DNA from: Thermodesulfobacteriota bacterium
Lineage (GTDB): Bacteria; Desulfobacterota; Desulfobacteria; Desulfobacterales; JAUWMJ01
NCBI GenBank assembly: GCA_034189135.1
Contig: JAXHVO010000021.1
Span: forward strand, 25,798-89,797
Reading direction: 5' to 3'
DNA: 64,000 bases
A model generated the notes under the pieces. The model was not told where the DNA came from. It searched no databases and saw nothing but the letters and a program-made list of their open reading frames with translations. Positions 25,659 through 34,358 of this stretch are shown here, one piece after another. Positions within the stretch are counted from its first letter, which is position 1. Every line of letters starts with the position of its first letter. Position numbers and translations under genes: made by a program.

Positions 25659-26345
25659 CTAGTTGTCTCCGATTTCTGGTGGTTTCTCGAAATCAGCAAT
25701 TTTTTTAAAAAGTTGTTCTGAAGCGGGATATGTCTGTAAAAAATCAACAAACTTGTTGCTGCGAACGCAGAAAGATAGCTTTGAAAGAAGATGTAGATGT
25801 ATCTGAATAGATGGACTTAAAAGAACAAACATGACAAACACCGGTCTTTTGTCTACTGCTTTAAAATCAATCGGTCTTTCAAAAAAACAGGTTGTGATTA
25901 CAGGATGAATAACCACATCGGCAAGTGGAATCCTTGGATGGGGGATTGCAATTCCTCTGCCGATTCCTGTGGATGTAAGTTTCTCTCTTTCAAGCAACTT
26001 CACCAATAATGCCTCTTTTGCACCTGTTGAAAAAAAGGATAAATGATCCACAGCTGATTTGAGAACCTCCTCAACTGTATCGCCCTTCAAATGGTTGATT
26101 ACACCTCCTCGTTTCATCACCGGAAGAAGATTTTCCAGCTCGGTCTGTTTCTCCTTTTCGGAGTTTTGTTCAAAAAATGTAAATGTAAGGTTATGGGATT
26201 GCGCCCATTTGTTTAAAACAGATTTTTTGAATATACATTCTTTTCCGCTTTGCTGAACAGGTATTCTGCCTTGCCGAATCCACCGTTCCATCGTAGCTGG
26301 CGGAAGGTCGAAACTTTTTGCAATTTTATTTAATGTTGATTTCAT
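25659..26345 (-). CDS. HTH-EIIA fusion (excisionase-like helix-turn-helix plus PTS EIIA-Fru/PtsN domain)
   Basis: 228 residues. Residues 1-50 form an excisionase/MerR-like HTH (IAKSFDLPPATMERWIRQGR, then PVQQSGKECIFKKSVLNKW). Residues about 75-220 form a PTS EIIA type-2 domain with the phosphorylatable His in GIGRGIAIPHPR and the later PVFVMFVLLSPSIQIHLHLL. PtsN-like EIIA proteins regulate K+ uptake and envelope stress rather than sugar import. No EIIB/EIIC genes are nearby, so a regulatory role is likely. It lies between the ClC and MscS genes on the same strand. Confidence 0.85.
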   Translation of the reverse strand: MKSTLNKIAKSFDLPPATMERWIRQGRIPVQQSGKECIFKKSVLNKWAQSHNLTFTFFEQNSEKEKQTELENLLPVMKRGGVINHLKGDTVEEVLKSAVDHLSFFSTGAKEALLVKLLEREKLTSTGIGRGIAIPHPRIPLADVVIHPVITTCFFERPIDFKAVDKRPVFVMFVLLSPSIQIHLHLLSKLSFCVRSNKFVDFLQTYPASEQLFKKIADFEKPPEIGDN

Positions 26346-26409
26346 AAAGTTAAAATAAAACTATCTTAAAATTTGAAAAATTGGTGACTACACCTATCTA
26401 GTGATCAAA

Positions 26410-27513
26410 TCAAGAAGATTTATCACCACTGCTTTCCCGTTTAATATGAATATCCCTTCTGGGATAGGGTATTTCAATTTTTTCCTTATCGAAGGTGGCT
26501 TTAACATGGTCGGTAATGTAAGAAATTGTATCCATCCTCCTTCTGGCATCATCAATCCATACACGAAGCTGAAGATCGACTGAAGATTCACCGAAATTTC
26601 TTACAACCACCTTGGGAGCCGGATTTTTTAATATCCATTCAGCGGAATCGGCAACTTCCCTAATCAACCCTTTTGCTTTCTCTATATCCGCATCATATGC
26701 AATGCCTATATTGACACGAACCCTTATTTTAGAGGTAATGATGGTGTAATTTATGATATCCCGCTTCATTATTTCATTGTTGGGAATAACAATGACGATA
26801 TTATCTGTGGTCTTAATCTTGGTCGCACGCAGGCCGATATCTATGACATCACCCCAGGTCGCACTGCCGGATGGAGCGGTCCACACTTCGATTCTGTCAC
26901 CTACTTCAAATGGACGGTCAATAATCAATAAAACCCCTGCGATAAGATTCGATAAAGTGTCCTTGGCGGCAAAACCGATGGCTATACCTGCAACACCTGC
27001 ACCGGCAATAAAGGGCATCACATTAACACCCAGCATATCCAAGGCAATAATTATAGCGGTTATATAAATAATGGCGCCGGCAAATTTCTTTAAAAGATCA
27101 AAAACAATATTATCTATATCTGTCTCTGTCTTGTCGGCCAAATGTTTCTCAAGATATTGAATGGCAATTCTGAAAAACTCGTTAGCCGGAGATGCCAAAA
27201 GCACCACCATAATTGCATGAAAAACATTTTCAATAACCTGAATATTAAAAAGCCGGATCAGATAAGTAACAGTTACCAGGAACAGCACATAAAAGAATAC
27301 CTTTTTTACCGATTTAAAGGCCTGGCCGTTTATTTGTAAATCAGTATGTTTTTTTATTCTTTTTTCAAACGTACTTAAAACCCCTTTTAAAATGAACCAT
27401 GCAATCAATGCACCTGCAATGGCCATCATAGATTTAAGCATAAGCGCAAAATAAGTCGTCTCTATACCTACACCTGCTGCAATTTTTTCAATAAGCTCAT
27501 TCCATTTGTTCAT
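26410..27513 (-). CDS. MscS-family mechanosensitive channel
   Basis: About 367 residues: an N-terminal extension with membrane helices (YFALMLKSMMAIAGALIAWF, VFFYVLFLVTVTYLIRLF), the pore-lining TM3 with alternating Gly/Ala (PFIAGAGVAGIAIGFAAKDT) and the beta domain (IDRPFEVGDRIEV). It should release solutes on osmotic downshock. The Shine-Dalgarno AAGGAG stands eight bases before the ATG at 27513, so that start is chosen over the GTG at 27522, which overlaps the SD. It sits in the osmotic/ion gene group. Confidence 0.92.
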   Translation of the reverse strand: MNKWNELIEKIAAGVGIETTYFALMLKSMMAIAGALIAWFILKGVLSTFEKRIKKHTDLQINGQAFKSVKKVFFYVLFLVTVTYLIRLFNIQVIENVFHAIMVVLLASPANEFFRIAIQYLEKHLADKTETDIDNIVFDLLKKFAGAIIYITAIIIALDMLGVNVMPFIAGAGVAGIAIGFAAKDTLSNLIAGVLLIIDRPFEVGDRIEVWTAPSGSATWGDVIDIGLRATKIKTTDNIVIVIPNNEIMKRDIINYTIITSKIRVRVNIGIAYDADIEKAKGLIREVADSAEWILKNPAPKVVVRNFGESSVDLQLRVWIDDARRRMDTISYITDHVKATFDKEKIEIPYPRRDIHIKRESSGDKSS

Positions 27514-27522
27514 AATTCGCAC

Positions 27523-27879
27523 TCCTTTTATTACCCGTCTTTGTGCTGTAAATAAATAATTTCCCAGCGGCAGTCAACCAATCATTTTTTAACAAACGAG
27601 GTGACATCTATAGTGTAAATACGAATCCCCCTGCCCTCTTTTTTAAGCCTGTCTTAAAAGCACGCATGGTGCCGAGAGCAAGTTCCGGCCATTTGGTTAA
27701 AACGATAAATTTTGAAATATCGAACCATTGTCAGAGAGATTTGCCCAAAGTTTTCCCTGATATTCAAAATATTAAGGTTTATAGAGTCACATTGGGTAGG
27801 TACGGATGAAAATAAAGAAATATAAATAAGAAAGAGGCAATAAGGTATTTACAGATAAGATTACACTCAGGGACGATTG
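27523..27879. other. 357-bp spacer without a convincing gene
   Basis: On the minus strand a short open stretch (WFDISKFIVLTKWPELALG...) around 27600-27730 has no start in a good context. It might be a decayed gene fragment. The rest is A+T-rich. No terminator, tRNA or repeat was recognised. Confidence 0.3.
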
Positions 27880-28572
27880 TTATCCCGCTGCATTCGAAGC
27901 CTTATCAATATCGACAATTCTGCTACCTTCAATATAATCCTGGGTTTCATATTTAGTAATACGCATGAGTTTTCGGGTAATACTTCCCATTTTATCGGTT
28001 TGTTCTTTAATCATCTTAATATATGGATAAGCCGAATTTTCCTTTCCCATATCCATTAAAAGCAATTCGCTGTATCCTGAAACAACCTGCATCGGCTGGT
28101 TCAATTCGTGACAGATTCCTCCTGCCATTTCCAACACACCGTTGAATTTCTCTTCTTCCATAAATTTTTTTTCCATCTTTTTATGGAGCAAAACAGATTT
28201 GATTCTTGCTAAAAGCTCTGTTTTATTTACCGGCTTGCGTACGTAGTCGTTGCCACCGGCTTCGAACGCTTCCTTAAGTGTCTCATTGTCCGTGCTTGAA
28301 GTGACGAATATAACCGGTATCTCACTTGTCTGCTCGTCGTTTCGCAAAACTTTGCACACCTCAATGCCATTCATCCCAGGCATCTGGATATCAAGAAGTA
28401 TGAGATCTGGTTTTATCTCCTTGGCTTTCTTTATACATGCCGGCCCATCCCAGACGCTGACCGTATAATAGTCGCTGTGTTTTTTCAAAATCAGGCTCAC
28501 CACCATGCTGCTGAGGGGGCTGTCATCCACAACCAGAAGGGTGCTACCGGAAACATCCATCATGCCACGCAT
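27880..28572 (-). CDS. Response regulator receiver fused to a HisKA dimerisation domain, no ATPase domain
   Basis: 230 residues. Residues about 8-125 are a receiver domain (VVDDSPLSSMVVSLIL, phospho-acceptor Asp in LILLDIQMPGMNG, Lys in VRKPVNKTELLARI). Residues about 135-210 are a HisKA domain with the H-box GGICHELNQPMQVVSGYSE. The protein then ends after KLMRITKYETQDYIEGSRIVDID, with no HATPase domain, and the next 350 bases do not encode one. It may act as a phosphotransfer or dimerising output protein. It lies 69 bp after a second, single-domain response regulator on the same strand. Confidence 0.85.
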   Translation of the reverse strand: MRGMMDVSGSTLLVVDDSPLSSMVVSLILKKHSDYYTVSVWDGPACIKKAKEIKPDLILLDIQMPGMNGIEVCKVLRNDEQTSEIPVIFVTSSTDNETLKEAFEAGGNDYVRKPVNKTELLARIKSVLLHKKMEKKFMEEEKFNGVLEMAGGICHELNQPMQVVSGYSELLLMDMGKENSAYPYIKMIKEQTDKMGSITRKLMRITKYETQDYIEGSRIVDIDKASNAAG

Positions 28573-28609
28573 CTCATATTCCTCCGTTGAGCAGATAATT
28601 CGTTAAAAA

Positions 28610-28646
28610 GTTGAGTGATTCATTCAGCACAAATCATTCACTCAAC
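28610..28646 (-). terminator. Hairpin after the single-domain response regulator
   Basis: GTTGAGTGA (28610-28618) and TCACTCAAC (28638-28646) pair around a 19-base loop. The right arm overlaps the end of the 132-residue receiver gene, and an A5 run at 28605-28609 gives a T run on the minus strand. Confidence 0.45.
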
Positions 28647-29040
28647 ATACAGCCATCACCTCATTTAATTTCTCAGACAACGCATTAAGGCTGTACGGCT
28701 TTTTAATAAACCCTTTGGCCCCTGCATCAAGTATTTCTCGGACCGGACCCTCAAGTTCATATCCGCTTGAAACGATCACTTTCATATTCGGACGTGCTTT
28801 GATAATTACCGGGTAAAGTGCATCACCCCTTATATCGGGTAAATTAATATCCATTATGGCAAGGTCGATGATGCCACTATATGTTTTTACAACCCGGTTG
28901 GCTTCCGATCCGTTTCTTGCCTGTAGAACACGGCACTCAAGCTTTTCCAGCATCTTTCGACTGACATCCATGACCATCTCTTCATCCTCAATAACCAGCA
29001 CGGTGCATGTTTCATTCGCAGGTTTCATTGATTTTGCCAT
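28642..29040 (-). CDS. Single-domain response regulator (CheY-like)
   Basis: 132 residues, a receiver domain only: acidic pair in VLVIEDEEMVMDVSRKML, phospho-acceptor Asp in LAIMDINLPDIRGD, Ser in KVIVSSGYE and conserved Lys in GFIKKPYSLNALSEKL. The arrangement resembles receivers that pair with hybrid kinases. It lies directly upstream of the receiver-HisKA gene, so the two probably share a phosphorelay. No dedicated full kinase is visible in the window. Confidence 0.88.
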   Translation of the reverse strand: MAKSMKPANETCTVLVIEDEEMVMDVSRKMLEKLECRVLQARNGSEANRVVKTYSGIIDLAIMDINLPDIRGDALYPVIIKARPNMKVIVSSGYELEGPVREILDAGAKGFIKKPYSLNALSEKLNEVMAVC

Positions 29041-29377
29041 CCTTCAACAACCCTGGCATAACTAGTGGCAAGGAAAACAAGCCTTCCGCTACCCTTCCCG
29101 CGGTTTCGTCAACCGTTATGTAATCAAAATATTTTTATGCATCATCCATTATTCCGATATGCATCCATTTTGACAAATCCTGATACAATACCGGTTGTTC
29201 AATGGAAGTGAAAATAAAGGGCTGTGACTAGTAATATCGACAGGTTTTAAAAAAACTTGAGCAATATGGAAAATTTTTTTTGAAAAGATGGGCTATTGTA
29301 TATAATAGAGATGGATCACTTTCGATTTAATTGAATGAAGAAGATGGAATTTATTTCAAAAAAATAGCACGACGGAA

Positions 29378-29570
29378 CATATTCATTAGAAACAAACATT
29401 CGTTTTTCCATCTTGGTTCGTTTGTCCGGAGAATCGCCTGTTTGACCGGTACCAGACGTTTCCATCTTATCTGGAAATAAACGTACGACAGCTATCTCGT
29501 TGAAATCGGATTTGAACCAGCCCCAGGGAGCAAAGAACCCCACGGCAGTGTTAATCGTTTCCACTTGAAC
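29378..29570 (+). repeat. Dispersed repeat, copy C (most complete)
   Basis: It carries in one piece the left end matching 1239-1323 and the rest matching the reverse complement of 1376-1523. Shared blocks are CATATTCATTAGAAACAAACA, TCCATCTTATCTGGAAAT, AACGTACG and CAGCCCCAGGGA. The minus strand is open for 90 codons (METSGTGQTGDSPDK and ETINTAVGFFAPWG within), but the copy at 1.4 kb is disrupted by stops, so this is treated as repeat, not a gene. The flanking 29041-29377 and 29571-29648 hold no recognisable feature. Confidence 0.7.
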
Positions 29571-29648
29571 CCTGGAATCCTCCAACCATTTTCACCAACT
29601 ATATTGGAAAAGAAACATATTTTTGAACTGCTTTTAATGGCGGGTTGA

Positions 29649-30416
29649 TTAAAATTTTTCTGTTGAGAAAAATCCTGCTTTAAAAAATTCACGATTTAAC
29701 CGGGCAATGTTGGTAATTGAAATCTCTTTGGGACATTCTGCTTCACATTCGGTTTCATTGCTGCAGTTTCCAAATCCCAACCTGTCCATTTCCCTGATCA
29801 TGGATATTGCTCTTTTGGCGGCTTCCGGTTTTCCCTGAGGAAGTAAGGCAAACTGAGAAATCTTGGCGCCTACAAAGAGCATCGGGGAGGCATTGGGGCA
29901 GGCTGCGACACAGGCGCCACATCCGATGCAGGCAGCAGCATCCATGGCCAGTTCAGCCGCTTCCTGGGATACCGGGATTGCATTGGCATCCTGAGCCCCA
30001 CCGGTATTTACCGAAATAAACCCTCCTACCTGGATCATTTTATCAAGTGCGCTGCGATCCACTGCCAGGTCTTTTATCACCGGGAACGCCCTGGATCGCC
30101 ATGGCTCTATTATAAGAGTATCACCATCGGAAAAATGCCTCATGTGCAACTGACAAAGGGTTGTGCCTTTTTCAGGACCGTGGGGACGTCCATTAATAAC
30201 CGCTCCGCACATTCCACAGATGCCCTCTCTGCAGTCATGGTCGAAAGCGACAGGCTCCTTGCCTTCAAGGGTAAGTCGCTCGTTTATCACATCAATCATT
30301 TCTAAAAACGACATGTCTGTGGATATATCCTCGGCTTGGTAAGTTTCGAGTCTGCCTTTGTTTTTCTGTCCTTTTTGGCGCCAGATCTTAAGGGTTAAAT
30401 TAATCGTCTTGCTCAC
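29649..30416 (-). CDS. sdhB: Succinate dehydrogenase/fumarate reductase iron-sulfur subunit
   Basis: 255 residues. The [2Fe-2S] ligands are in [16 protein letters not shown] and the following TLCQLH. A [4Fe-4S] motif is [17 protein letters not shown], and the [3Fe-4S] site is in [16 protein letters not shown]. It passes electrons between the flavoprotein and the membrane subunit. The start overlaps the sdhA stop by four bases. The order C-A-B and the subunit type match the Bacillus/deltaproteobacterial enzyme that can work as succinate dehydrogenase or fumarate reductase. Confidence 0.95.
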   Translation of the reverse strand: MSKTINLTLKIWRQKGQKNKGRLETYQAEDISTDMSFLEMIDVINERLTLEGKEPVAFDHDCREGICGMCGAVINGRPHGPEKGTTLCQLHMRHFSDGDTLIIEPWRSRAFPVIKDLAVDRSALDKMIQVGGFISVNTGGAQDANAIPVSQEAAELAMDAAACIGCGACVAACPNASPMLFVGAKISQFALLPQGKPEAAKRAISMIREMDRLGFGNCSNETECEAECPKEISITNIARLNREFFKAGFFSTEKF

Positions 30417-32326
30417 TTGTAACTCCTTTGTGTTAATTCGACATTCTCAAATTTAAGCTCTTCCTTGTTAAGTGCCGGTTCATTATCCTTACCGGCATAT
30501 TCCCATGCGCTGACGTGGCAAAAGTTTTCGTCATCCCGTAAGGCTTCATTTTCGTCAGTCTGATATGCCTCGTTGAAATGACCACCGCACGATTCCTGCC
30601 GGGAAATGGCATCAATGAGCATCAATTCTCCAAACTCGAGAAAATCTGCCACTCGTCCAGCGCGTTCCAGACTCTGGTTGAAATCTTTGCTTGATCCCGG
30701 GACGATCACATCCTCCCAGAATTCTTCCCGTAGCTGTTGTATCAATCCTCTGGCCTTTTCAAGCCCTTGGTTATTTCTGGCCATACCGCAGTAATCCCAC
30801 ATAATGTGTCCCAGTTGCTTGTGGAAATCATCAACAGTTCTTTTTCCGTTGATCGAAAGCAGCCTTTCAATACTGTCGTTTACTGATGTGCGGGATTCTT
30901 TGAATGCCGAATGGTCGGTGGTTACTTCTTTTAAGGATGTGCCTGCAAGATATCCGCCTATGGTGTATGGCAAAACAAAATACCCGTCTGCAAGCCCCTG
31001 CATCAAAGCACTTGCTCCCAGACGGTTGGCTCCGTGATCAGAAAAGTTGGCCTCTCCGAGAACAAAAAGACCGTCTATGGTACTCATCAGATTGTAATCG
31101 ACCCACAACCCTCCCATGGTATAGTGAATCGCAGGATAAATCATCATCGGTGTTTCGTAGGGGTTTTCAGCGGTTATTTTTTCATACATCTGAAAGAGAT
31201 TACCGTATTTTTTTTCTATCACATCCTTCCCGTCTCTTTTTATGGCATCGTCAAAATCAAGATACACGGCAAGACCGGTTTCTCCTACTCCCTTTCCCAT
31301 ATCACACTGTTCCTTGGCGTTGCGGGAAGCCACATCCCGCGGCACCAGGTTTCCGAAACTGGGATATTTGTTCTCCAGATAATAATCCCGTTCAGACTCC
31401 GGAATCTGGTGAGGTCTGCGTTTGTCTCCCGGATTTTTAGGCACCCATACCCGACCGTCGTTTCTCAGGCTTTCGCTCATTAGGGTGAGTTTAGACTGGT
31501 AATCGCCGTGTACCGGAATACAGGTGGGATGAATTTGGGTAAAACACGGATTGGCAAAATATGCCCCTTTTTTATATGCCCTGAACGCGGCGCTGGCATT
31601 GGATGCCATGGCATTGGTGGAAAGAAAGTAAACATTGCCGTAGCCACCGGTGCACAGGACAACAGCATCGCCTGAATGTGTTTCAATTTCACCGGTAATC
31701 AGGTTTCGGGCAACTATTCCCCTGGCCTGCCCGTCCACAACGACGAGGTCGAGCATTTCCCTTCGGGGAAACATTTTAACTTTGCCTGTTCCCACCTGTC
31801 GCATAAGGGCACTGTATGCGCCAAGAAGAAGCTGCTGACCTGTCTGTCCCCTTGCATAAAAAGTTCTTTGGACTTGGGCGCCCCCAAAGCTCCTGTTTGC
31901 CAGGAGTCCACCGTAATCCCGTGCAAAGGGAACCCCCTGTGCCACACACTGATCAATAATGTTATTGCTTACCTGGGCAAGCCGATGCACATTGGCCTCT
32001 CGGGCCCTGAAATCACCACCTTTTATGGTATCATAAAATAGCCGCCATATACTGTCTCCCTCATTGGTATAATTTTTGGCCGCATTGATTCCTCCCTGGG
32101 CTGCAATGCTGTGAGCCCGCCGGGGACTGTCCTGTATGCAGAATGTCTTTACATTGTATCCCAGTTCGGCAAGGGAAGCGGACGCACTTCCCCCGGCAAG
32201 TCCGGTTCCCACAACAATAATTTCAAATTTTCTTTTATTTGCAGGATTGACCAGTTTGAGCTCAAACCGGTGTCTGTCCCACTTTTCGGCAAGCGGGCCA
32301 GCAGGAATTTTCGCATCAAGCTTCAT
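30413..32326 (-). CDS. sdhA: Succinate dehydrogenase/fumarate reductase flavoprotein subunit
   Basis: 637 residues. The FAD-binding Rossmann motif is [18 protein letters not shown], and the covalent flavin His lies in [17 protein letters not shown]. Substrate-site residues are in [19 protein letters not shown] and the C-terminal [14 protein letters not shown]. It interconverts succinate and fumarate on the cytoplasmic face. It follows sdhC by 188 bp and overlaps sdhB. In a sulfate-reducer-like host it would serve the oxidative TCA cycle (inference). Confidence 0.96.
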   Translation of the reverse strand: MKLDAKIPAGPLAEKWDRHRFELKLVNPANKRKFEIIVVGTGLAGGSASASLAELGYNVKTFCIQDSPRRAHSIAAQGGINAAKNYTNEGDSIWRLFYDTIKGGDFRAREANVHRLAQVSNNIIDQCVAQGVPFARDYGGLLANRSFGGAQVQRTFYARGQTGQQLLLGAYSALMRQVGTGKVKMFPRREMLDLVVVDGQARGIVARNLITGEIETHSGDAVVLCTGGYGNVYFLSTNAMASNASAAFRAYKKGAYFANPCFTQIHPTCIPVHGDYQSKLTLMSESLRNDGRVWVPKNPGDKRRPHQIPESERDYYLENKYPSFGNLVPRDVASRNAKEQCDMGKGVGETGLAVYLDFDDAIKRDGKDVIEKKYGNLFQMYEKITAENPYETPMMIYPAIHYTMGGLWVDYNLMSTIDGLFVLGEANFSDHGANRLGASALMQGLADGYFVLPYTIGGYLAGTSLKEVTTDHSAFKESRTSVNDSIERLLSINGKRTVDDFHKQLGHIMWDYCGMARNNQGLEKARGLIQQLREEFWEDVIVPGSSKDFNQSLERAGRVADFLEFGELMLIDAISRQESCGGHFNEAYQTDENEALRDDENFCHVSAWEYAGKDNEPALNKEELKFENVELTQRSYK

Positions 32327-32514
32327 GTATTATCTCCTTGTACGATAAGTGGGTAAAAAGGTTACGTCCCGCCGCGGCAGGATGGTAACACTATAAAAAT
32401 TACTGATGTTTTCGGGTTCAGGAGTACCTTTCTTTGCTCGGCCCTGCCCATAGAACGCTTCATATTTCGCTTAACTCTGAATTACTGAAGCATTGAACCC
32501 TTGGACGGTTACCC
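32327..32514. other. sdhC-sdhA intercistronic spacer with weak inverted repeats
   Basis: 188 bases inside the operon without a gene. GGTTACGTCC near 32359 and GGACGGTTACC near 32503 form a distant inverted repeat, with GGGTTCA/TGAACCC nested inside. It may be another decayed spacer palindrome. Confidence 0.35.
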
Positions 32515-33156
32515 TCAGGCCATATACGCAAGATAAATCGGGAGTGAACCGAACCCGAGCACAATGATTATACTGAAAACATAACTTAGGCCCTTTATAA
32601 AAGGCATGTACTTTACATGGTTGGCACCCAGAGTTTGAAATGCACTCCAAAGACCGTGACTTATATGAACCGCTGCAACGATCATGGCCGAAACGTAAAT
32701 AATGACATAGGTAAAATTTGCGAATGCACTGTGCACTATTTGATAAATGGTTGTGTCGGTTTTATCAATAAAGTGAAAATTAATCAGATGCAACACGATA
32801 AAAATAAGCAGAATGAAACCGGTATACGGCATTGTGGCTGAACCAATGGTTCGTCCTCCGGCGCTTTTGTTAACTGAATACCGTATCGGCCTGGACCTAA
32901 AGTTCTGGTAAAAAAGTGTGGCACCTGTCAATATGTGTACCACAGCAAAAAATAAAAGCCCGAGTTCAACCAGCGTAATAATTGGCCCCAGGGAATGCAG
33001 ATGTTCGGCATATGAATTAAAAGCATCCTTTCCCATGTAGATGGTAAGATTACCGGCAAGATGCCCTGCGAGAAAACCGCAAAAGCAAAGGCCGGTTATT
33101 GCCATCATCAGCTTCTTGCCGATTGAAGATAACAGGGTGCTCGCAAGCCAGTTCAT
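32515..33156 (-). CDS. sdhC: Succinate dehydrogenase/fumarate reductase cytochrome b subunit
   Basis: About 213 residues with five membrane helices (KLMMAITGLCFCGFLAGHLA, ITLVELGLLFFAVVHI, MPYTGFILLIFIVLHLINFH, VIIYVSAMIVAAVHISHGLW, LSYVFSIIIVLGFGSLPIYL). The histidines in GHLAGN, VVHI, LHLINFHF and VHISHG are candidate ligands of two hemes. This is the five-helix diheme type reacting with menaquinone. The frame opens at 33168, but that ATG overlaps the GGAGG ribosome site serving the ATG at 33156, which is chosen. It heads the operon. Confidence 0.93.
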   Translation of the reverse strand: MNWLASTLLSSIGKKLMMAITGLCFCGFLAGHLAGNLTIYMGKDAFNSYAEHLHSLGPIITLVELGLLFFAVVHILTGATLFYQNFRSRPIRYSVNKSAGGRTIGSATMPYTGFILLIFIVLHLINFHFIDKTDTTIYQIVHSAFANFTYVIIYVSAMIVAAVHISHGLWSAFQTLGANHVKYMPFIKGLSYVFSIIIVLGFGSLPIYLAYMA

Positions 33157-33293
33157 TTTTTCCTCCATGGTTTTGTCGTTGATCAGTCTTCGCTTCTATT
33201 CAGGCTTCGCAGTGGTAAGCCAGCTTCCGGGTTTACGATTCAAGGGTTTTCCGCTAAATGCGGGATTAACCGCGAACCTTTTGCAAAGGAGTA

Positions 33294-33322
33294 CTTTTAT
33301 TCTCAAACCATGGAACTGTCAA
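33294..33322 (-). promoter_or_regulatory. Putative promoter of sdhCAB
   Basis: On the minus strand TTGACA (33322-33317) and TAAAAG (33299-33294) are 17 bases apart, about 140 bases before the sdhC start. The -10 is weak; the intervening leader contains hairpins that I could not assign. Confidence 0.4.
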
Positions 33323-33403
33323 TAAAATTTTACATATAATTTTGCAATATGTCACCTTATTTCCCTTCTTAGTTATAAAAAAAGATAAATTCACCTTTCG
33401 CTC

Positions 33404-33433
33404 TTGACAAATTGTATGTTTTTAGCATACAAT
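33404..33433 (+). promoter_or_regulatory. Strong promoter upstream of tolQ with an internal palindrome
   Basis: TTGACA (33404-33409) and TACAAT (33428-33433) with an 18-base spacer. The spacer and -10 contain ATTGTATG...CATACAAT, an 8-bp inverted repeat that could be an operator. Transcription would start near 33440, giving a leader of about 180 bases. Confidence 0.6.
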
Positions 33434-33440
33434 GTAGCAC

Positions 33441-33541
33441 ATACAGATCTACGGAAGGCAAGCCTGTTGAAAAGCAATGACACAAAAATGCCATATTAAA
33501 TCCTGGCACCACACTGTTTATATGGGTAGTTAAATATTGCC
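33441..33541 (+). ncRNA. Candidate GEMM-type cyclic-dinucleotide riboswitch in the tolQ leader
   Basis: The leader contains AAGGCAAGCC, a stem TGTT-GAAA-AGCA with a GAAA tetraloop, then GACACAAAA and GCC. It then has a second stem CCATAT/ATATGG followed directly by GTAG and ending TTGCC. The order of GGCAAnCC, GAAA-capped stem, GACnCAAA-GCC and TATGG-GTAG matches the GEMM-I aptamer (c-di-GMP or cGAMP), including the UAUGG half of an 11-nt tetraloop receptor. Deviations are A instead of G in GACGCAAA and a two-base insertion before GCC. An intrinsic terminator six bases downstream would be the expression platform. The match is by eye only. Confidence 0.45.
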
Positions 33542-33546
33542 TTTGC

Positions 33547-33584
33547 AACGCCTTTGGGATATAGTTTCCAAGAGGCGTTTTTTT
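33547..33584 (+). terminator. Intrinsic terminator in the tolQ leader
   Basis: AACGCCTTTGGGA and TTTCCAAGAGGCGTT pair around TATAG and are followed by a run of T. It lies between the promoter at 33404 and tolQ at 33624, so transcripts must pass it for tol expression; it may be controlled by the preceding structured RNA. Confidence 0.75.
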
Positions 33585-33623
33585 AGTACTTTAACCACAC
33601 CCAATGAATTTGGAGCATTTTTT

Positions 33624-34358
33624 ATGATTCAACATGAAATCGATATATTCCATATGATGGTTAATGCCGGCCTGATGGTTCAGGCTGTTTTGCTGCTTCT
33701 GTTATTTTTTTCCATATCATCATGGGCAATCATCCTAATTAAATACAGGTATATCATGAAAGCCTTTCGCGAATCAGCCAGGTTTACCGATTTTTTCTGG
33801 AAAAGCCGGGATCTGTCCAATGCGTTTATAAAAGCAAAACAGCTGGGAGGCAGCCCTGTTGCAAGAGTTTTCCGGGTGGGCTATCTTGAACTTAAGAAAT
33901 TGAGTAAATCCGGTGTTCCCTTATCATCATCTCAGTCCGCTGAGGATAAAACCTCGTCACTTTCTTCCATGTTTACCGGCACTGATAATGTCAAACGTGC
34001 TTTACGTCGCGCCATCAACACAGAAATGACCAAAATGACTCAAATGGTTCCTTTCCTGGCTACAACCGGAAATACAGCCCCTTTCATCGGTCTGTTCGGC
34101 ACTGTCTGGGGTATCATGAATTCTTTTCATGGCATCGGTCTCAAAGGATCGGCCAGCCTGGCTGTTGTTGCTCCCGGTATATCAGAAGCGCTTGTTGCCA
34201 CTGCTGTCGGCTTGGCAGTGGCCATACCTGCAGTCATTGCTTTTAATTATTTTACACAGAAAATAAGGATTATTGAGTCTGAATTGCAAAGTTTTGCCGC
34301 AGACTTTCTAAATATCGTCGAACGCGACATTCTAAGGATAGAAAGGAGAAGGAAATGA
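33624..34358 (+). CDS. tolQ: TolQ/ExbB-type proton channel protein
   Basis: About 244 residues with three membrane helices: MVQAVLLLLLFFSISSWAII near the N-terminus, a pair around TTGNTAPFIGLFGTVWGIMNSF, and ALVATAVGLAVAIPAVIAFNYF. The GLFGTVWGI segment and Pro/Thr residues lining the last helix are typical of the TolQ ring. With TolR it uses the proton motive force to drive TolA. The ATG at 33624 with TGGAG upstream is chosen; the longer frame from 33537 overlaps the leader terminator. The start of tolR overlaps its end by four bases. Confidence 0.93.
   Translation: MIQHEIDIFHMMVNAGLMVQAVLLLLLFFSISSWAIILIKYRYIMKAFRESARFTDFFWKSRDLSNAFIKAKQLGGSPVARVFRVGYLELKKLSKSGVPLSSSQSAEDKTSSLSSMFTGTDNVKRALRRAINTEMTKMTQMVPFLATTGNTAPFIGLFGTVWGIMNSFHGIGLKGSASLAVVAPGISEALVATAVGLAVAIPAVIAFNYFTQKIRIIESELQSFAADFLNIVERDILRIERRRK

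Noticed and set aside
27600..27760. Small minus-strand gene (WFDISKFIVLTKW...)
   Set aside because: There is no good start or ribosome site, the upstream frame has stops, and no family was recognised. It may be a relic.
29316..29585. 90-codon minus-strand gene
   Set aside because: It coincides with a dispersed repeat whose other copy carries stops, so it is described as repeat.
33537..33623. 29-residue N-terminal extension of TolQ
   Set aside because: It is encoded across the leader terminator and contains no homologous sequence; the ATG at 33624 gives a normal TolQ.
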